Positions 1 through 8,189 of a stretch of DNA of 64,000 bases are shown here, in pieces. The translations under genes were made by a program, and so were the position numbers. Source of the DNA: Eggerthellaceae bacterium UBA3686 (GTDB lineage Bacteria; Actinomycetota; Coriobacteriia; Coriobacteriales; Eggerthellaceae); contig DFIX01000046.1 in NCBI GenBank assembly GCA_002371495.1, positions 1 through 64,000 of the forward strand, in the 5' to 3' direction. Every line of letters begins with the position of its first letter. Positions within the stretch are counted from its first letter, which is position 1. Under the pieces are notes generated by a model that was not told the DNA's origin, searched no databases, and saw only the letters and a program-made list of their open reading frames with translations.

Positions 1-483
1 GAGCATGCCCGATACGCGACCGCGGCCTACTTCGAACCCGAGACCATCGGCGACAAGGTCGTTCTCATTGGAGGAGGCACGGTCAACTGTGAAATTGCCA
101 TCAGCCTCGCCGACGCTGGCAAGGATGTGACCATTTTGGCAGTTAGGAACACGATAGCCAAAGGCGCGAACATGTTCATTAAGACGACTCTCGACGAGAT
201 GTTCGCGGAACGTGCCGAGTCCATCCACGTAATCACCTGGGCTGCCACGAAATCGATTTCCGAAAGGTCGGTCACGTACACGAACAAGAACGGCGATGAT
301 TGCGAGATACAAGCCGACACCGTTCTGTATGCCATCGGCAGCGTACCGAACTCGTCGATCGTCGAAGAGCTTCAGGATTGGCCGAACTGGGAAAGCTTCC
401 GCGCTGTCGGCGACTGCACGGGCGCAAGCATCGTCAAGAAGGCAATCCATCAGGGACACTACGCAGCACTGGATATCCTCTAG
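1..483 (+). CDS. FAD/NAD-dependent oxidoreductase, C-terminal part (partial at window edge)
   Basis: The reading frame is open from base 1 to TAG at 481-483, so the 5' part lies outside the window. It carries a Rossmann nucleotide-binding motif (VLIGGGTVNCEIA) about 20 residues in and ends with the VGDC...A...GHYAALDI signature. That signature is typical of the C-terminal dinucleotide-binding domain of NADH:flavin oxidoreductases of the 2,4-dienoyl-CoA reductase/BaiCD type. Such enzymes reduce activated C=C bonds using FMN, FAD and a 4Fe-4S centre; the OYE barrel and the cluster would be upstream. It lies 60 bp before a co-directional LysR gene and near dehydroxylase-like cassettes, so an aromatic or enoate substrate is plausible but inferred. 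Confidence 0.8.
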   Translation, partial: EHARYATAAYFEPETIGDKVVLIGGGTVNCEIAISLADAGKDVTILAVRNTIAKGANMFIKTTLDEMFAERAESIHVITWAATKSISERSVTYTNKNGDDCEIQADTVLYAIGSVPNSSIVEELQDWPNWESFRAVGDCTGASIVKKAIHQGHYAALDIL

Positions 484-542
484 AGGAATCTGCAAGCTTA
501 TTGAGACAGCGGTACCTGGTACCGATGTCTCATCCAGGGGGA

Positions 543-1445
543 ATGATGAGAATCGAGCATGTTGAAGAGTTCATCGACCTTTCGGTTACGCTGAACTTCA
601 CACGGACGGCGAAGCACTTCTTCGTCACGCAGCCCGTCCTTTCCAAGCATATCGCTTCTCTCGAACAGGAGCTCGGTGGCAAGCTCTTCGAACGGGACAA
701 GCACAACATGAGAATGACTCCGTTCGGAGAAGCGCTCCTGCCCTTTGCCAAGCAGCTTGTCGGCGACAAGAACAGAATGCTCGCCGAAGCGCAGAGCCTC
801 ACTGCCGGAGGGTCCTCTTCCATTAAGGTTGGGTTCTTGCAGGGCGCTGCCGGAGGGCACATCCCCGAAATCCAGAAGCGCTTCCACAGGTTGCACCCGA
901 ACGTTACCGTCGAATACTTCACCTATGAATTCGATCGGATCTTCGAATCGCTCAACGACAACTCGACGGACATGATCATAGGGGGGCTCACACTGTCGCT
1001 TCCTAAAGACGCGTACGAAGTGCGTCAGGTTTACGAGGATTCGTATTACGCACTCGCAGCTTCCTCCGACCCCCTGAGCTCCTTGCAAGCGGTATCTCCC
1101 GCAGACCTCAGTGGCAAAACCGTTGTCGTACCAGCTCCTTCGTTCTTCGGGCGCGATATCGAAGCCCTTAGCAACTGGCTCGACCCGCTCGCCAACGGCA
1201 TTACCGTGCGTGAGTCCATGCACGACATCAACGCCGCCCCGCTTTCGGTCAAAATCAGCAACGCCGTAAGCATCACCTTCGGGCACCTTGCGTCGTATTA
1301 CGGAAGCGATTACGAACTCATTCCGGTGGAAGGGTTCGACAAGTCGCTCGACATCGTCGTCGCCTGGCGGAAATCCGCCGAAAAGCCCTTCTTCGAAGAC
1401 TTTGCGCGCATCGTCAAAGATGTCATCGACGAGTTCGGGTATTAA
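543..1445 (+). CDS. LysR-family transcriptional regulator
   Basis: A 300-residue protein of usual LysR length. The N-terminal winged helix-turn-helix (residues ~1-60) contains the typical stretches FTRTAKHFFVTQPVLSKHI and LEQELGGKLFER, followed by a periplasmic-binding-protein-like effector domain. ATG codons at 543 and 546 are in frame; an AGGGGG ribosome site just upstream suits either. The frame extends further upstream but without LysR similarity. It is convergent with the operon ending at 1546. It probably controls the neighbouring flavoprotein or the molybdoenzyme cassette; a second LysR gene at 10576-11478 flanks the other cassette. The effector is unknown. Confidence 0.88.
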   Translation: MMRIEHVEEFIDLSVTLNFTRTAKHFFVTQPVLSKHIASLEQELGGKLFERDKHNMRMTPFGEALLPFAKQLVGDKNRMLAEAQSLTAGGSSSIKVGFLQGAAGGHIPEIQKRFHRLHPNVTVEYFTYEFDRIFESLNDNSTDMIIGGLTLSLPKDAYEVRQVYEDSYYALAASSDPLSSLQAVSPADLSGKTVVVPAPSFFGRDIEALSNWLDPLANGITVRESMHDINAAPLSVKISNAVSITFGHLASYYGSDYELIPVEGFDKSLDIVVAWRKSAEKPFFEDFARIVKDVIDEFGY

Positions 1446-1545
1446 TGCCATAAACAGGCAGCAAACGGAGATGTAGGTTAATTCGCGCAGGGCGTATTTT
1501 TGCATTGAGACCCATTGCGTGAATAAACCTGCGCCCTTGTTTACG

Positions 1546-1719
1546 TCATCGCGCACTCGAAGGAAGACCGGGTGGCAACGGCAGCGGAGCGCCGCACGAA
1601 GGGCATGTTGTCATGCCCTTCTCGAACGGTTCTCCGCACTTGCGGCACTTCTTGCCCGCTTCTTTAAGCCAGTCATACCTTCCGCATTTGTTGCAAAGAT
1701 CACAGGGGTAGCAAGCCAT
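1546..1719 (-). CDS. Small zinc-ribbon protein, 57 aa
   Basis: A 57-residue protein with three Cys pairs: CNKC near the N terminus, CRKC around residue 25 and CPSC around residue 39, with an extra CYPC at the start. This is a double zinc-ribbon or rubredoxin-like layout. The start (complement of 1717-1719) lies 8 bp after the stop of the membrane protein gene, so the two are probably co-transcribed as the last genes of the molybdoenzyme operon. The tail is proline-rich. Function is unknown; it could be an accessory metal-binding or redox factor. It is easily missed because a longer frame with an unrelated upstream part covers it. Confidence 0.6.
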   Translation of the reverse strand: MACYPCDLCNKCGRYDWLKEAGKKCRKCGEPFEKGMTTCPSCGAPLPLPPGLPSSAR

Positions 1720-1727
1720 GATCGACA

Positions 1728-2222
1728 CTACCCGCTCGCCATGGAGGGATCGAATCCGCTCAGACGAGACGCAATGGCCATCGCCAGCTTTAACGTGCAA
1801 GCAATGCCCAAGAAGCCAGCCGCGATCGCAATCGGCCACAATTGCACCACGGCTTGGCAAACCGCACCGAAGCCTCCTTCTTTCACAATGTTGATGAACA
1901 TGCAAAGGCACAAGATTACCGTCACGTTCACAAGGCTCAGAATGAGGCTGGTAACGAGATGCCGCATAAACCCCGATTGAAGGCCGAGCGCGTCGCACAC
2001 CTTCTGCGCAATGCCGAGGGTGGGTATGATATCGCCCATTGCGTAGCCAACGCAGACGCTTAAGACAAACGCTTGCAGGAACCCGATTGCAAGTTCCTGC
2101 GTGGACGTCGTCGAAACATCGTTGGCGACGAAAAGGAACGTTAAGCCAAGAACCAATCCGATGAAAACGTTCATCATCAGGTTAGTTAGACGGGCAAAGC
2201 CAATTTCCCCTTTATAAGGCAT
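1728..2222 (-). CDS. Multi-spanning small membrane protein of unknown function
   Basis: A 164-residue protein with four strongly hydrophobic segments (about residues 15-35, 45-65, 85-108 and 120-145), hence a compact integral membrane protein. GGAGG precedes the ATG. It follows the MFS gene in the same direction across a 78-bp gap that contains a long hairpin. A clear remnant of a paralogue is found at 11540-11797, beyond the second cassette, which links this family to the molybdoenzyme loci. I do not recognise the family. It could assist transport or anchor the soluble redox proteins; this is speculation. Confidence 0.7.
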   Translation of the reverse strand: MPYKGEIGFARLTNLMMNVFIGLVLGLTFLFVANDVSTTSTQELAIGFLQAFVLSVCVGYAMGDIIPTLGIAQKVCDALGLQSGFMRHLVTSLILSLVNVTVILCLCMFINIVKEGGFGAVCQAVVQLWPIAIAAGFLGIACTLKLAMAIASRLSGFDPSMASG

Positions 2223-2245
2223 CGATATCCTCCAGATACTAACTC

Positions 2246-2279
2246 ATGCAAGGGGCGAGACCACGCTCGCCCCTTGCAT
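2246..2279 (-). other. Intercistronic hairpin downstream of MFS gene
   Basis: Perfect 14-bp inverted repeat (2246-2259 and 2266-2279; arm ATGCAAGGGGCGAG) with a 6-nt loop, between the MFS stop and the membrane protein start. No T-run follows on the minus strand. It may therefore be an mRNA-stabilising or processing hairpin, or a leaky terminator, rather than a strong terminator. Confidence 0.6.
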
Positions 2280-2300
2280 ACATGGTTCAATGACCAGGTT

Positions 2301-3578
2301 TTACGCTTGGCCCTCTTCTTTCTTCAGGATGCTTCGCTCGCTCTTCACAAAGATCAAGCAGAGCACGGTGAAGACAGCCGCGATGGGCAGGAGCCCCACA
2401 AGTCCAGCCTGCTGCCAGCCCATGCCGTCAGCCATCGCGCCGAACGGGCCACTGTAGAAGCTGCCGAGGTTGGTGACGAACGCCATGATACCCAAAACGT
2501 AGTCCATCTTACGCGGGTCGGAAACCTGAAACGGAATGAGCGTACGCAGCGCAACCGGCAAAACGCCCGCAGCGCAACCGATGAGCACAGCCGTCACGAC
2601 GCCGACGCCGTTGAAGAAGTTCCAGGCAACTATGCCCATTGTGATACCGAGCAGTGCATGTCCGCCGACGAGCGCCCACTTGCTGATGTGGAACTTGTCG
2701 ATGACAATGCCCGCAGCGAAGCTGATGGGAATCGTGACGATGGTCGAAATGGTAGCCGGCAGCATGGAGGCAGCCATGTCGAGGCCGTTCGCCTGCAGGA
2801 ATGTCGGATAGAAATTTTGGAACATGCCGAACAGCGCTGCATAGCCGATGAACGAGAACGACGCGATCGATGCGCTCAGTATGTAATTTCGGCTCTTGCG
2901 CGGTGCAGCTTTCAGCTCGGGGTTCTCTTGCAACGCAAGCTCGTTCTCATCGATTGCGTTCATCTTGAAGCAAGCGAGCATCCAGACGATGGCGACAGCT
3001 TCCATTGCGATGCTGAGCCACCAGAGCGAGTCTATCGAGCCAGTGGCCATAACGATCTGCGGACCCACGAGCGACGCAAGCAGGATGCCCGGGCACGTCC
3101 AAACCGACCAGATGCCCATGACCAGCCCCAGGTTCTTCAGCGGGAACAGGCGCGGCATGACGTTCGGGCCGATGGCGGCAACCATGCCCATGCCAGCACC
3201 TTCGAGTACGCGGGACAGCAGGAACATGCCTGCATCGGGTGCGTAAATACCCAGAAGCGAACCGGCCAACGTGATGACGCCTGTGACGATCAGCGAGAAT
3301 TTCACGCCCAGATTCCTCATAACCCAAATCGCCGGAAACGCCATGATGATGCCAGCGATGTTGAAGAACGCCATGACGTTGCCCACCGTGTCGAGGCCCA
3401 TGCCGTATTTCTGCCCGATGTCCATGAGCACCGGGGAAACCTTGATGAAGCCGTACATCGTGACGAACGCAAAGAAGAACAGGCATGCGAGCGCCATCCA
3501 ACGTTCGCCCTGCGACAACTGACGGTCTGCAACTCCCCAACGCACGATTGCTCGATCCGAGCTTTTGTTGCCACTCAT
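2301..3578 (-). CDS. MFS transporter (cassette A)
   Basis: A 425-residue, twelve-helix Major Facilitator Superfamily protein. A central hydrophilic loop (NAIDENELALQENPELKAA region) separates the two halves. The start MSGNKSS has an AGGAGG site 9 bases upstream; the frame runs 20 codons further but without a ribosome site. It is the third gene of cassette A after the molybdoenzyme and ferredoxin-like genes. By analogy with gut catechol dehydroxylase loci that carry MFS genes, it probably imports the aromatic substrate or exchanges it with the product. The substrate cannot be deduced from sequence. Confidence 0.85.
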   Translation of the reverse strand: MSGNKSSDRAIVRWGVADRQLSQGERWMALACLFFFAFVTMYGFIKVSPVLMDIGQKYGMGLDTVGNVMAFFNIAGIIMAFPAIWVMRNLGVKFSLIVTGVITLAGSLLGIYAPDAGMFLLSRVLEGAGMGMVAAIGPNVMPRLFPLKNLGLVMGIWSVWTCPGILLASLVGPQIVMATGSIDSLWWLSIAMEAVAIVWMLACFKMNAIDENELALQENPELKAAPRKSRNYILSASIASFSFIGYAALFGMFQNFYPTFLQANGLDMAASMLPATISTIVTIPISFAAGIVIDKFHISKWALVGGHALLGITMGIVAWNFFNGVGVVTAVLIGCAAGVLPVALRTLIPFQVSDPRKMDYVLGIMAFVTNLGSFYSGPFGAMADGMGWQQAGLVGLLPIAAVFTVLCLIFVKSERSILKKEEGQA

Positions 3579-3617
3579 TGGAACCCTCCTATTCCAATCA
3601 ACTAATAATTCGAGATA

Positions 3618-3648
3618 GACGGGGCGTTTTACACCCAAACGCCCCGTC
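3618..3648 (-). other. Hairpin between ferredoxin and MFS genes (cassette A)
   Basis: Perfect 12-bp inverted repeat (3618-3629/3637-3648, arm GACGGGGCGTTT) with a 7-nt loop. It sits in the 84-bp gap between the ferredoxin-like stop and the MFS start. Cassette B has an unrelated hairpin at the same relative position, so a role in setting the protein ratio by transcript attenuation or 3'-end protection is likely. Confidence 0.6.
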
Positions 3649-3662
3649 CGAGAAAAGGATGT

Positions 3663-3986
3663 CTACACGAACAACGCGAACTTATCGCCGTCGATGCGGC
3701 CGACCAGCTCGTCGATGTCACCCACCCAGAGGCACCCTGCCTGGCAGTGCTGGGCGCACATCGCCTGCTTGCCGCGCTCCAAGCGGTCGGCGCAGCGGTT
3801 ACAGCGGTCGGTCGGCACGGGCACGAACTCGTACTGCCACTGGCGTGGTGCCACCTCATCGGGACCGATCTGCGTGAGCTTGATACCCCATTTGTCGGGC
3901 TCGAGGCCCAGATGTTTCTGACACGCGACCTCGCAGGTATGACAGCCGGTGCAGTACTTGTAGTCGATTAGAATCGCCTTTTTCAT
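3663..3986 (-). CDS. Ferredoxin-like 4Fe-4S electron-transfer subunit (cassette A)
   Basis: A 107-residue soluble protein. The motif CTGCHTCEVAC (about residues 12-22) and a second Cys set CNRC...CAQHC (about residues 64-84) provide ligands for two 4Fe-4S clusters. This resembles a shortened DmsB/NrfC-type subunit. AGAGAGGA precedes the ATG. It lies 28 bp after the molybdoenzyme stop, so the two are very probably co-translated and act as redox partners in the cytoplasm; no Tat signal or membrane anchor is present. It is homologous to the gene at 7850-8188. Confidence 0.88.
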   Translation of the reverse strand: MKKAILIDYKYCTGCHTCEVACQKHLGLEPDKWGIKLTQIGPDEVAPRQWQYEFVPVPTDRCNRCADRLERGKQAMCAQHCQAGCLWVGDIDELVGRIDGDKFALFV

Positions 3987-4014
3987 TTCGTATTCCTCTC
4001 TCTTCCCCGTCGCG

Positions 4015-6339
4015 CTAGGCCTTGCGAATGGAGCACAGGACCGACTTGTACGAACAGCCGAGGCCCGTGGAGCCGGGGCGCATGGGAATGCAGTTGTTGA
4101 TGTTGCTCTCGAACGTGCCGAAGAAGCCGTCTTCGCGGTCGCGCTCGGGGAACCACCAGCCGTGGTCGGCCGAAACGACGCCCTGCTTGATGCGGATGTC
4201 AATCTTCGCCTTCTGCTTGCACGAACCGTACTGATTCTCGATGATGACCCAGTCGCCGTCGGCGATGCCATATTTCTCGGCGTCGGCGGGATGGATGGTC
4301 ACCTCGGGTTCGGGATGGATAGCGCGCAGGTGCGGCACCTGGCGTCCCTCGGAATGGAAGAAGCCCCATTGGCGCGCGCCAGTCGTGAGCGTGAGCGGAT
4401 ACTTCTCGAGCAAGTCGGGTCGGCTGATGGGGCTCTCGGGCGGCTCCTCGTAGAACGCGAGCGGGCGCATGCCCATGGCCTCCAGATTCACGCTGTAGAA
4501 CTCGTAGCGGCCCGTGGGCGTCGAGAAGCCGGGTTCGCCATCGTCGCGGATCTCGCCAGTCTTGTAGCGGTAGTACTTCATCTCGGGGTACGCCCACGTG
4601 CGAGATTTCAGGTCGTCCCACGTGAAACCGGAGTTGCGCAGCAGGTAGTCGTAGAACGCTTCCTCGTCGAAATGCTCGCCGTCGCTCCAGGGGAAGAGGT
4701 CTGCGCCCTTGAAGATGCGGCCCATTTCGACGACGACCTGCGGGTCGCTGCGGCACTCACCAATGGTGTCGATGGCTTTATTGATGGCGCCCGTGCGGTA
4801 CGGCTGATGACCCGTGAGCCCGAAGCGCTCGGGGAACGTGGTAACAGGCAGGAACACATCGGCCACGGCCATGGCGGTCGGCGTCATCCATAGGTCCATG
4901 ACAACGTTGAAGTCGTCTTCCATAAGGCCCTTAGCGATGCGCTGCGGCTGGGCACCCATGTTGGCCAGGCAGTTGTTGGTCTGCAGCCAGGCAGCCTTCA
5001 CCGGATAGTCGTACTTGCCTTCGAGCGCCTCGAGTGTGGCGTCGGGGCTCGGCATGCCGATAACCCGAAGCGCCGGGTAATCGCCGTGCAGGTGCTCGTA
5101 TTGATTGCGCTTGGTGGGAATCCAATCGGTGTCGGAGCCGATCCAAGTGACGGGAACGCCGAACGAGGGTTTGCCGCAGACCATTCCGCCGGGCTTGTCG
5201 AACTGCCCGCACAAGGCGCACAAGTCGTAGCACGAGGCGCCAGAATAGAAGCCCTCGGCCGTGTGGTCGAGCGCGACGCCCCACTGCAGCGCCCAACCGT
5301 CGGCATTGCCGAGCGCACGGGCGGCCGACCAGATGAGGTCCTCGTCGATGTCGCAGATTTCTGCGACGCGGGTGGGCGTCCAGTCCTTGATGTGCTCTTG
5401 ATACTCCTCGAAGCCGTAGCACCAGCAGTCGACGAACTCGTGGTCGTAGAGATCCTCCTCTACGATGACGTGGGCCATCGCCAGCGCGAGCGCCGAGTCG
5501 GTGCCGGGGCGGACCTGCAACCAGTACTCGGAATGTGCCGCGCACCACGTGAGCTTCGGGTCGATGGTGATGAGCTTCGTGCCGCGCTTCATGCACTCCA
5601 CGATCCAGTGGCCCAGCGTGCCGTCCGAGTTGGCGACAACCGGGTTGTTGCCCCAGATGACGACGTAGTCAGGACGTACCCAGTTCGGGTTGTCGTAGCG
5701 GTCAATCCAGTTCTGCGAGTAGTCGCCCGTGTAGAGGTTACCGATCTTCATGGTCGTGCTGAACATGCGCGGGACGTAGCAGCCCTGACCGGACAGAAAG
5801 CCCATGCCCTGGTTGGGCGTGTCGAGGATGTTGGCGAGCATGGGGTGGTAACCCACGATGTCGCGGCCGGTGCCGCAGAACACCTGGATGGCCTGCGGGC
5901 CGTATTTCTCCTGCACCGCACGCAGCTCGCGCTCGCAGATCTCGTAGGCTTCCTCCCAAGTGATCTGCTCCCACTTGTCCTTGCCGCGGTCAGCGCGGTC
6001 GCGCTTGAGCGGGTGCAGCTGGCGGTCCTTGTGATACACAACGTCGGGAAGCGTCAGGCAGCGCAGGCACAAACGGCCCTGGTTGTACGGGTCGTCCGGG
6101 TCGCCTTCCACGTGGTCGAGCTTGCCGTCCTTGTCGATGTACATGAGGATGCCGCAGTTGTCATGGCAGCCAGGCGCCGTGCGCGCATTGCCGCGCACGA
6201 CCGTGAAGCCGTCTTCCTCCCACGTGTCCTTACGGGTTGCCGCGGTCGGGTCGTTCTGCATGGGAACGACCTTCCCACCTCCCGACATCCCCAAGCCAGC
6301 GTTCTGGCCGATGGTCTCGTTGTTCTCCTGGTCGGTCAT
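4015..6339 (-). CDS. Molybdopterin oxidoreductase, catechol-dehydroxylase-like (cassette A)
   Basis: A 774-residue DMSO-reductase-family protein. The N-terminal region (about residues 55-95) has Cys in the pattern CHDNC and later LCLRC. Relative to the standard CxxC-x3-C-x27-C set the first Cys is missing and an extra one follows the last. SGQGCYVPRM supplies a probable Cys ligand to Mo or W, and VVIWGNNPVVANSDG is the conserved bis-MGD pterin-binding stretch. The C-terminal molydopterin dinucleotide-binding domain follows (TTGARQWGFFHSEGRQ). There is no Tat signal, so it is cytoplasmic. The layout with ferredoxin, MFS and LysR genes fits gut reductive catechol dehydroxylases; acetylene-hydratase or transhydroxylase-like enzymes are alternatives. 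Start chosen at MTDQENN, with GGGGGAGG upstream. Confidence 0.85.
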   Translation of the reverse strand: MTDQENNETIGQNAGLGMSGGGKVVPMQNDPTAATRKDTWEEDGFTVVRGNARTAPGCHDNCGILMYIDKDGKLDHVEGDPDDPYNQGRLCLRCLTLPDVVYHKDRQLHPLKRDRADRGKDKWEQITWEEAYEICERELRAVQEKYGPQAIQVFCGTGRDIVGYHPMLANILDTPNQGMGFLSGQGCYVPRMFSTTMKIGNLYTGDYSQNWIDRYDNPNWVRPDYVVIWGNNPVVANSDGTLGHWIVECMKRGTKLITIDPKLTWCAAHSEYWLQVRPGTDSALALAMAHVIVEEDLYDHEFVDCWCYGFEEYQEHIKDWTPTRVAEICDIDEDLIWSAARALGNADGWALQWGVALDHTAEGFYSGASCYDLCALCGQFDKPGGMVCGKPSFGVPVTWIGSDTDWIPTKRNQYEHLHGDYPALRVIGMPSPDATLEALEGKYDYPVKAAWLQTNNCLANMGAQPQRIAKGLMEDDFNVVMDLWMTPTAMAVADVFLPVTTFPERFGLTGHQPYRTGAINKAIDTIGECRSDPQVVVEMGRIFKGADLFPWSDGEHFDEEAFYDYLLRNSGFTWDDLKSRTWAYPEMKYYRYKTGEIRDDGEPGFSTPTGRYEFYSVNLEAMGMRPLAFYEEPPESPISRPDLLEKYPLTLTTGARQWGFFHSEGRQVPHLRAIHPEPEVTIHPADAEKYGIADGDWVIIENQYGSCKQKAKIDIRIKQGVVSADHGWWFPERDREDGFFGTFESNINNCIPMRPGSTGLGCSYKSVLCSIRKA

Positions 6340-6476
6340 GCCTCCCCCTCTCATCTCGTTTGATACAACTCGTTTCGCTTCTGATTCCATGATTCGTGAG
6401 CAGGGTGCAAATGTGAAATACAGAGCTGGAATGCTTGATTGTTTTTGGGAATATGCGCAGTTCAAACAATTGGTGC

Positions 6477-6507
6477 AAAAAATGAAAGGGGCGGCCGAAG
6501 CCGCCCC
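6477..6507 (-). terminator. Rho-independent terminator of cassette B
   Basis: Read on the minus strand, an 8-bp GC stem (GGGGCGGC/GCCGCCCC, 6488-6495 and 6500-6507) closed by a stable TTCG loop is followed by TTTCATTTTTT. It starts 20 bp after the stop of the cassette B MFS gene and separates the two cassettes, so cassette A must have its own promoter in 6340-6476. Confidence 0.9.
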
Positions 6508-6527
6508 GAAATATTGGGTGGATGCCC

Positions 6528-7745
6528 TTAGCGCAACTTCTTGCGCAAGACCACCCATGTCACGACTATCGACAGAATCCAGCACGGTACCACGACACAC
6601 CAAGACGCCATCTGGTAACCGAGCGCTTGGATAACGCTGCCCATGCCCATGGATCCGATGAACATGCCGACGTTCTGCGCGAATGCCAGCGCAGCAGTTG
6701 CGCCGGGAATGAGCTTGGAAGGAACGACCTCGGTGGTCGCCGTCCAGAGCATGGCAGTGATGCCCGTCGTCAGAACCTGCAGAACGACGGCGATAATGAG
6801 ACCGGTGAGCGTATGCACCGAGAAAACGATAACCGAGTACGCAAGCATGCAGAACTGGCACACGACCAAAACCTTGAAACGCGAGCCTATCGCATCGGAG
6901 ATCTTGCCTGCAACAGGACCCCAGATGGCACCTGCGAAGCTACCTACCGAGATAAGTACAGACCCCACCATAAGCGGCATGCTGACCTCGTTCGCCACGT
7001 AGGCGTTGAAGAACCCCTGCACGCCCATGAAGGCGCCTTCGCCGAAGAAGAAGGTAACGGCAAGGGCCAGCACTGCCTTGTTCGTGAAGATAGCCTTGTA
7101 ATCCATCTTCGTGTCGCCTGCCTTCTCCTCCTCATCAATGTACGGATCGGAGGGGGTGCGGTAGATGAGCAGGAACAGAACGAGCACGACGATGCTGAAA
7201 CCGAAATTGAAGTACCAGACGCTCATGAGCTCGCCGGTCGTCTCGAAGATGGCGGTGAACAGGATCGGGGCGATTGCCAGAGCGATTGCGACCCATGCCG
7301 CCCAAAGGCCGCACGGCATGCCGCGCTTGTCCTTCGAGAACCAGGGCGAGATGGTGGGAACGCCCGCGACGCCCATCAAGCCGAAGCCGCCGCCCTCAAT
7401 GATGCGGCCGACAATGAAAGCCGGGATGTTTCCCGGCGTCAAAATGCCGATCAGGTTGCCGACGATAGAACACCCCAATGCCACAAGGATAGTGTTCCTC
7501 GGGCCGATCTTCTTGATGAAAGAAGCTGCAGGAAATGCGACGACGGCACCGAGCAGGTAAAACGCAGCAATCATCAGACCGAGCATCGCTTCGCCGATTC
7601 CGTAGACCTGCATGATGACCGGGCCGAGGAACATCGCCTTGCCCATGTTGAACGGCATGCAGATGCCGCAAAGAACGACCATGATCGCAACAGGCCACGC
7701 GCGGTTCATGTTGCTCGGTTTCCCGCTGATGTTTTCAACTGTCAT
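6528..7745 (-). CDS. MFS transporter (cassette B)
   Basis: A 405-residue MFS protein with twelve predicted helices and an acidic central loop (SDPYIDEEEKAGDTK). AGGAGGG lies 6 bases before the ATG. It is the last gene of cassette B and is followed directly by a strong terminator. It belongs to the same superfamily as the transporter at 2301-3578 but is visibly divergent from it, so the two cassettes probably handle different substrates. A role in uptake or exchange of the aromatic substrate is inferred from context only. Confidence 0.85.
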   Translation of the reverse strand: MTVENISGKPSNMNRAWPVAIMVVLCGICMPFNMGKAMFLGPVIMQVYGIGEAMLGLMIAAFYLLGAVVAFPAASFIKKIGPRNTILVALGCSIVGNLIGILTPGNIPAFIVGRIIEGGGFGLMGVAGVPTISPWFSKDKRGMPCGLWAAWVAIALAIAPILFTAIFETTGELMSVWYFNFGFSIVVLVLFLLIYRTPSDPYIDEEEKAGDTKMDYKAIFTNKAVLALAVTFFFGEGAFMGVQGFFNAYVANEVSMPLMVGSVLISVGSFAGAIWGPVAGKISDAIGSRFKVLVVCQFCMLAYSVIVFSVHTLTGLIIAVVLQVLTTGITAMLWTATTEVVPSKLIPGATAALAFAQNVGMFIGSMGMGSVIQALGYQMASWCVVVPCWILSIVVTWVVLRKKLR

Positions 7746-7796
7746 GATTCCCTCCTTTTAGATTTGCCAAACAGGTTCTGTTTCACCACGCCCGGA

Positions 7797-7823
7797 CAGA
7801 GGGCCGCAACATTCGGCCCTCTG
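7797..7823 (-). other. Hairpin between ferredoxin and MFS genes (cassette B)
   Basis: Perfect 10-bp inverted repeat (7797-7806/7814-7823, arm CAGAGGGCCG) with a 7-nt loop in the gap between the ferredoxin-like stop and the MFS start. It is the positional equivalent of the 3618-3648 hairpin but has a different sequence. Confidence 0.6.
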
Positions 7824-7849
7824 GCACCGCGCATGCAAGAAAAGGACCG

Positions 7850-8188
7850 CTACAGCGCGTAGAGCACCTGCTTGGGATGGTCGGTCAGCTTCTTGGCAAG
7901 GTCTTCGATCTTCCCGTACTCCATGCAGGCAGCCTGGCAGTGGTGCACGCACGTCGGCTTCTTGCCTTTAGCCGTGCGCTCGGCGCACAGGTCACACTGG
8001 TCGGTCGGCACCGGCATGAAGAAGTACGTCCAATCGTCGGGAGCATTCTCCCACGGGCCGAACTGATCAACCCTGATGCCGAATTGCCCGATGGGAATAT
8101 CGTGTTCGACCGAGCACGCCATCTCGCAGCTCTTGCATCCTGTACACCAGTGGTAATCGATAAGCAAACCGTATTCCGAGTTAGCCAT
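7850..8188 (-). CDS. Ferredoxin-like 4Fe-4S electron-transfer subunit (cassette B)
   Basis: A 112-residue protein with CTGCKSCEMAC (about residues 15-25) and CDLC...CVHHC (about residues 69-89), giving ligands for two 4Fe-4S clusters. The ATG at 8186-8188 is 1 base after the TAG of the molybdoenzyme gene and has GGGGAGGA at correct spacing. The ATG three codons upstream (8195-8197) is too close to that site. The near-overlap implies translational coupling and a 1:1 complex with the molybdoenzyme. It is soluble, with no signal peptide. Confidence 0.88.
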   Translation of the reverse strand: MANSEYGLLIDYHWCTGCKSCEMACSVEHDIPIGQFGIRVDQFGPWENAPDDWTYFFMPVPTDQCDLCAERTAKGKKPTCVHHCQAACMEYGKIEDLAKKLTDHPKQVLYAL

Positions 8189-8189
8189 G

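Noticed and set aside
2274..3605. Long plus-strand frame opposite the cassette A MFS gene
   Set aside because: It is charged, low-complexity protein antisense to a clear transporter; a GC-rich shadow frame.
6340..6476. Specific promoter for cassette A
   Set aside because: A promoter must be in this gap, but no -35/-10 pair with acceptable spacing stood out, so none is annotated.
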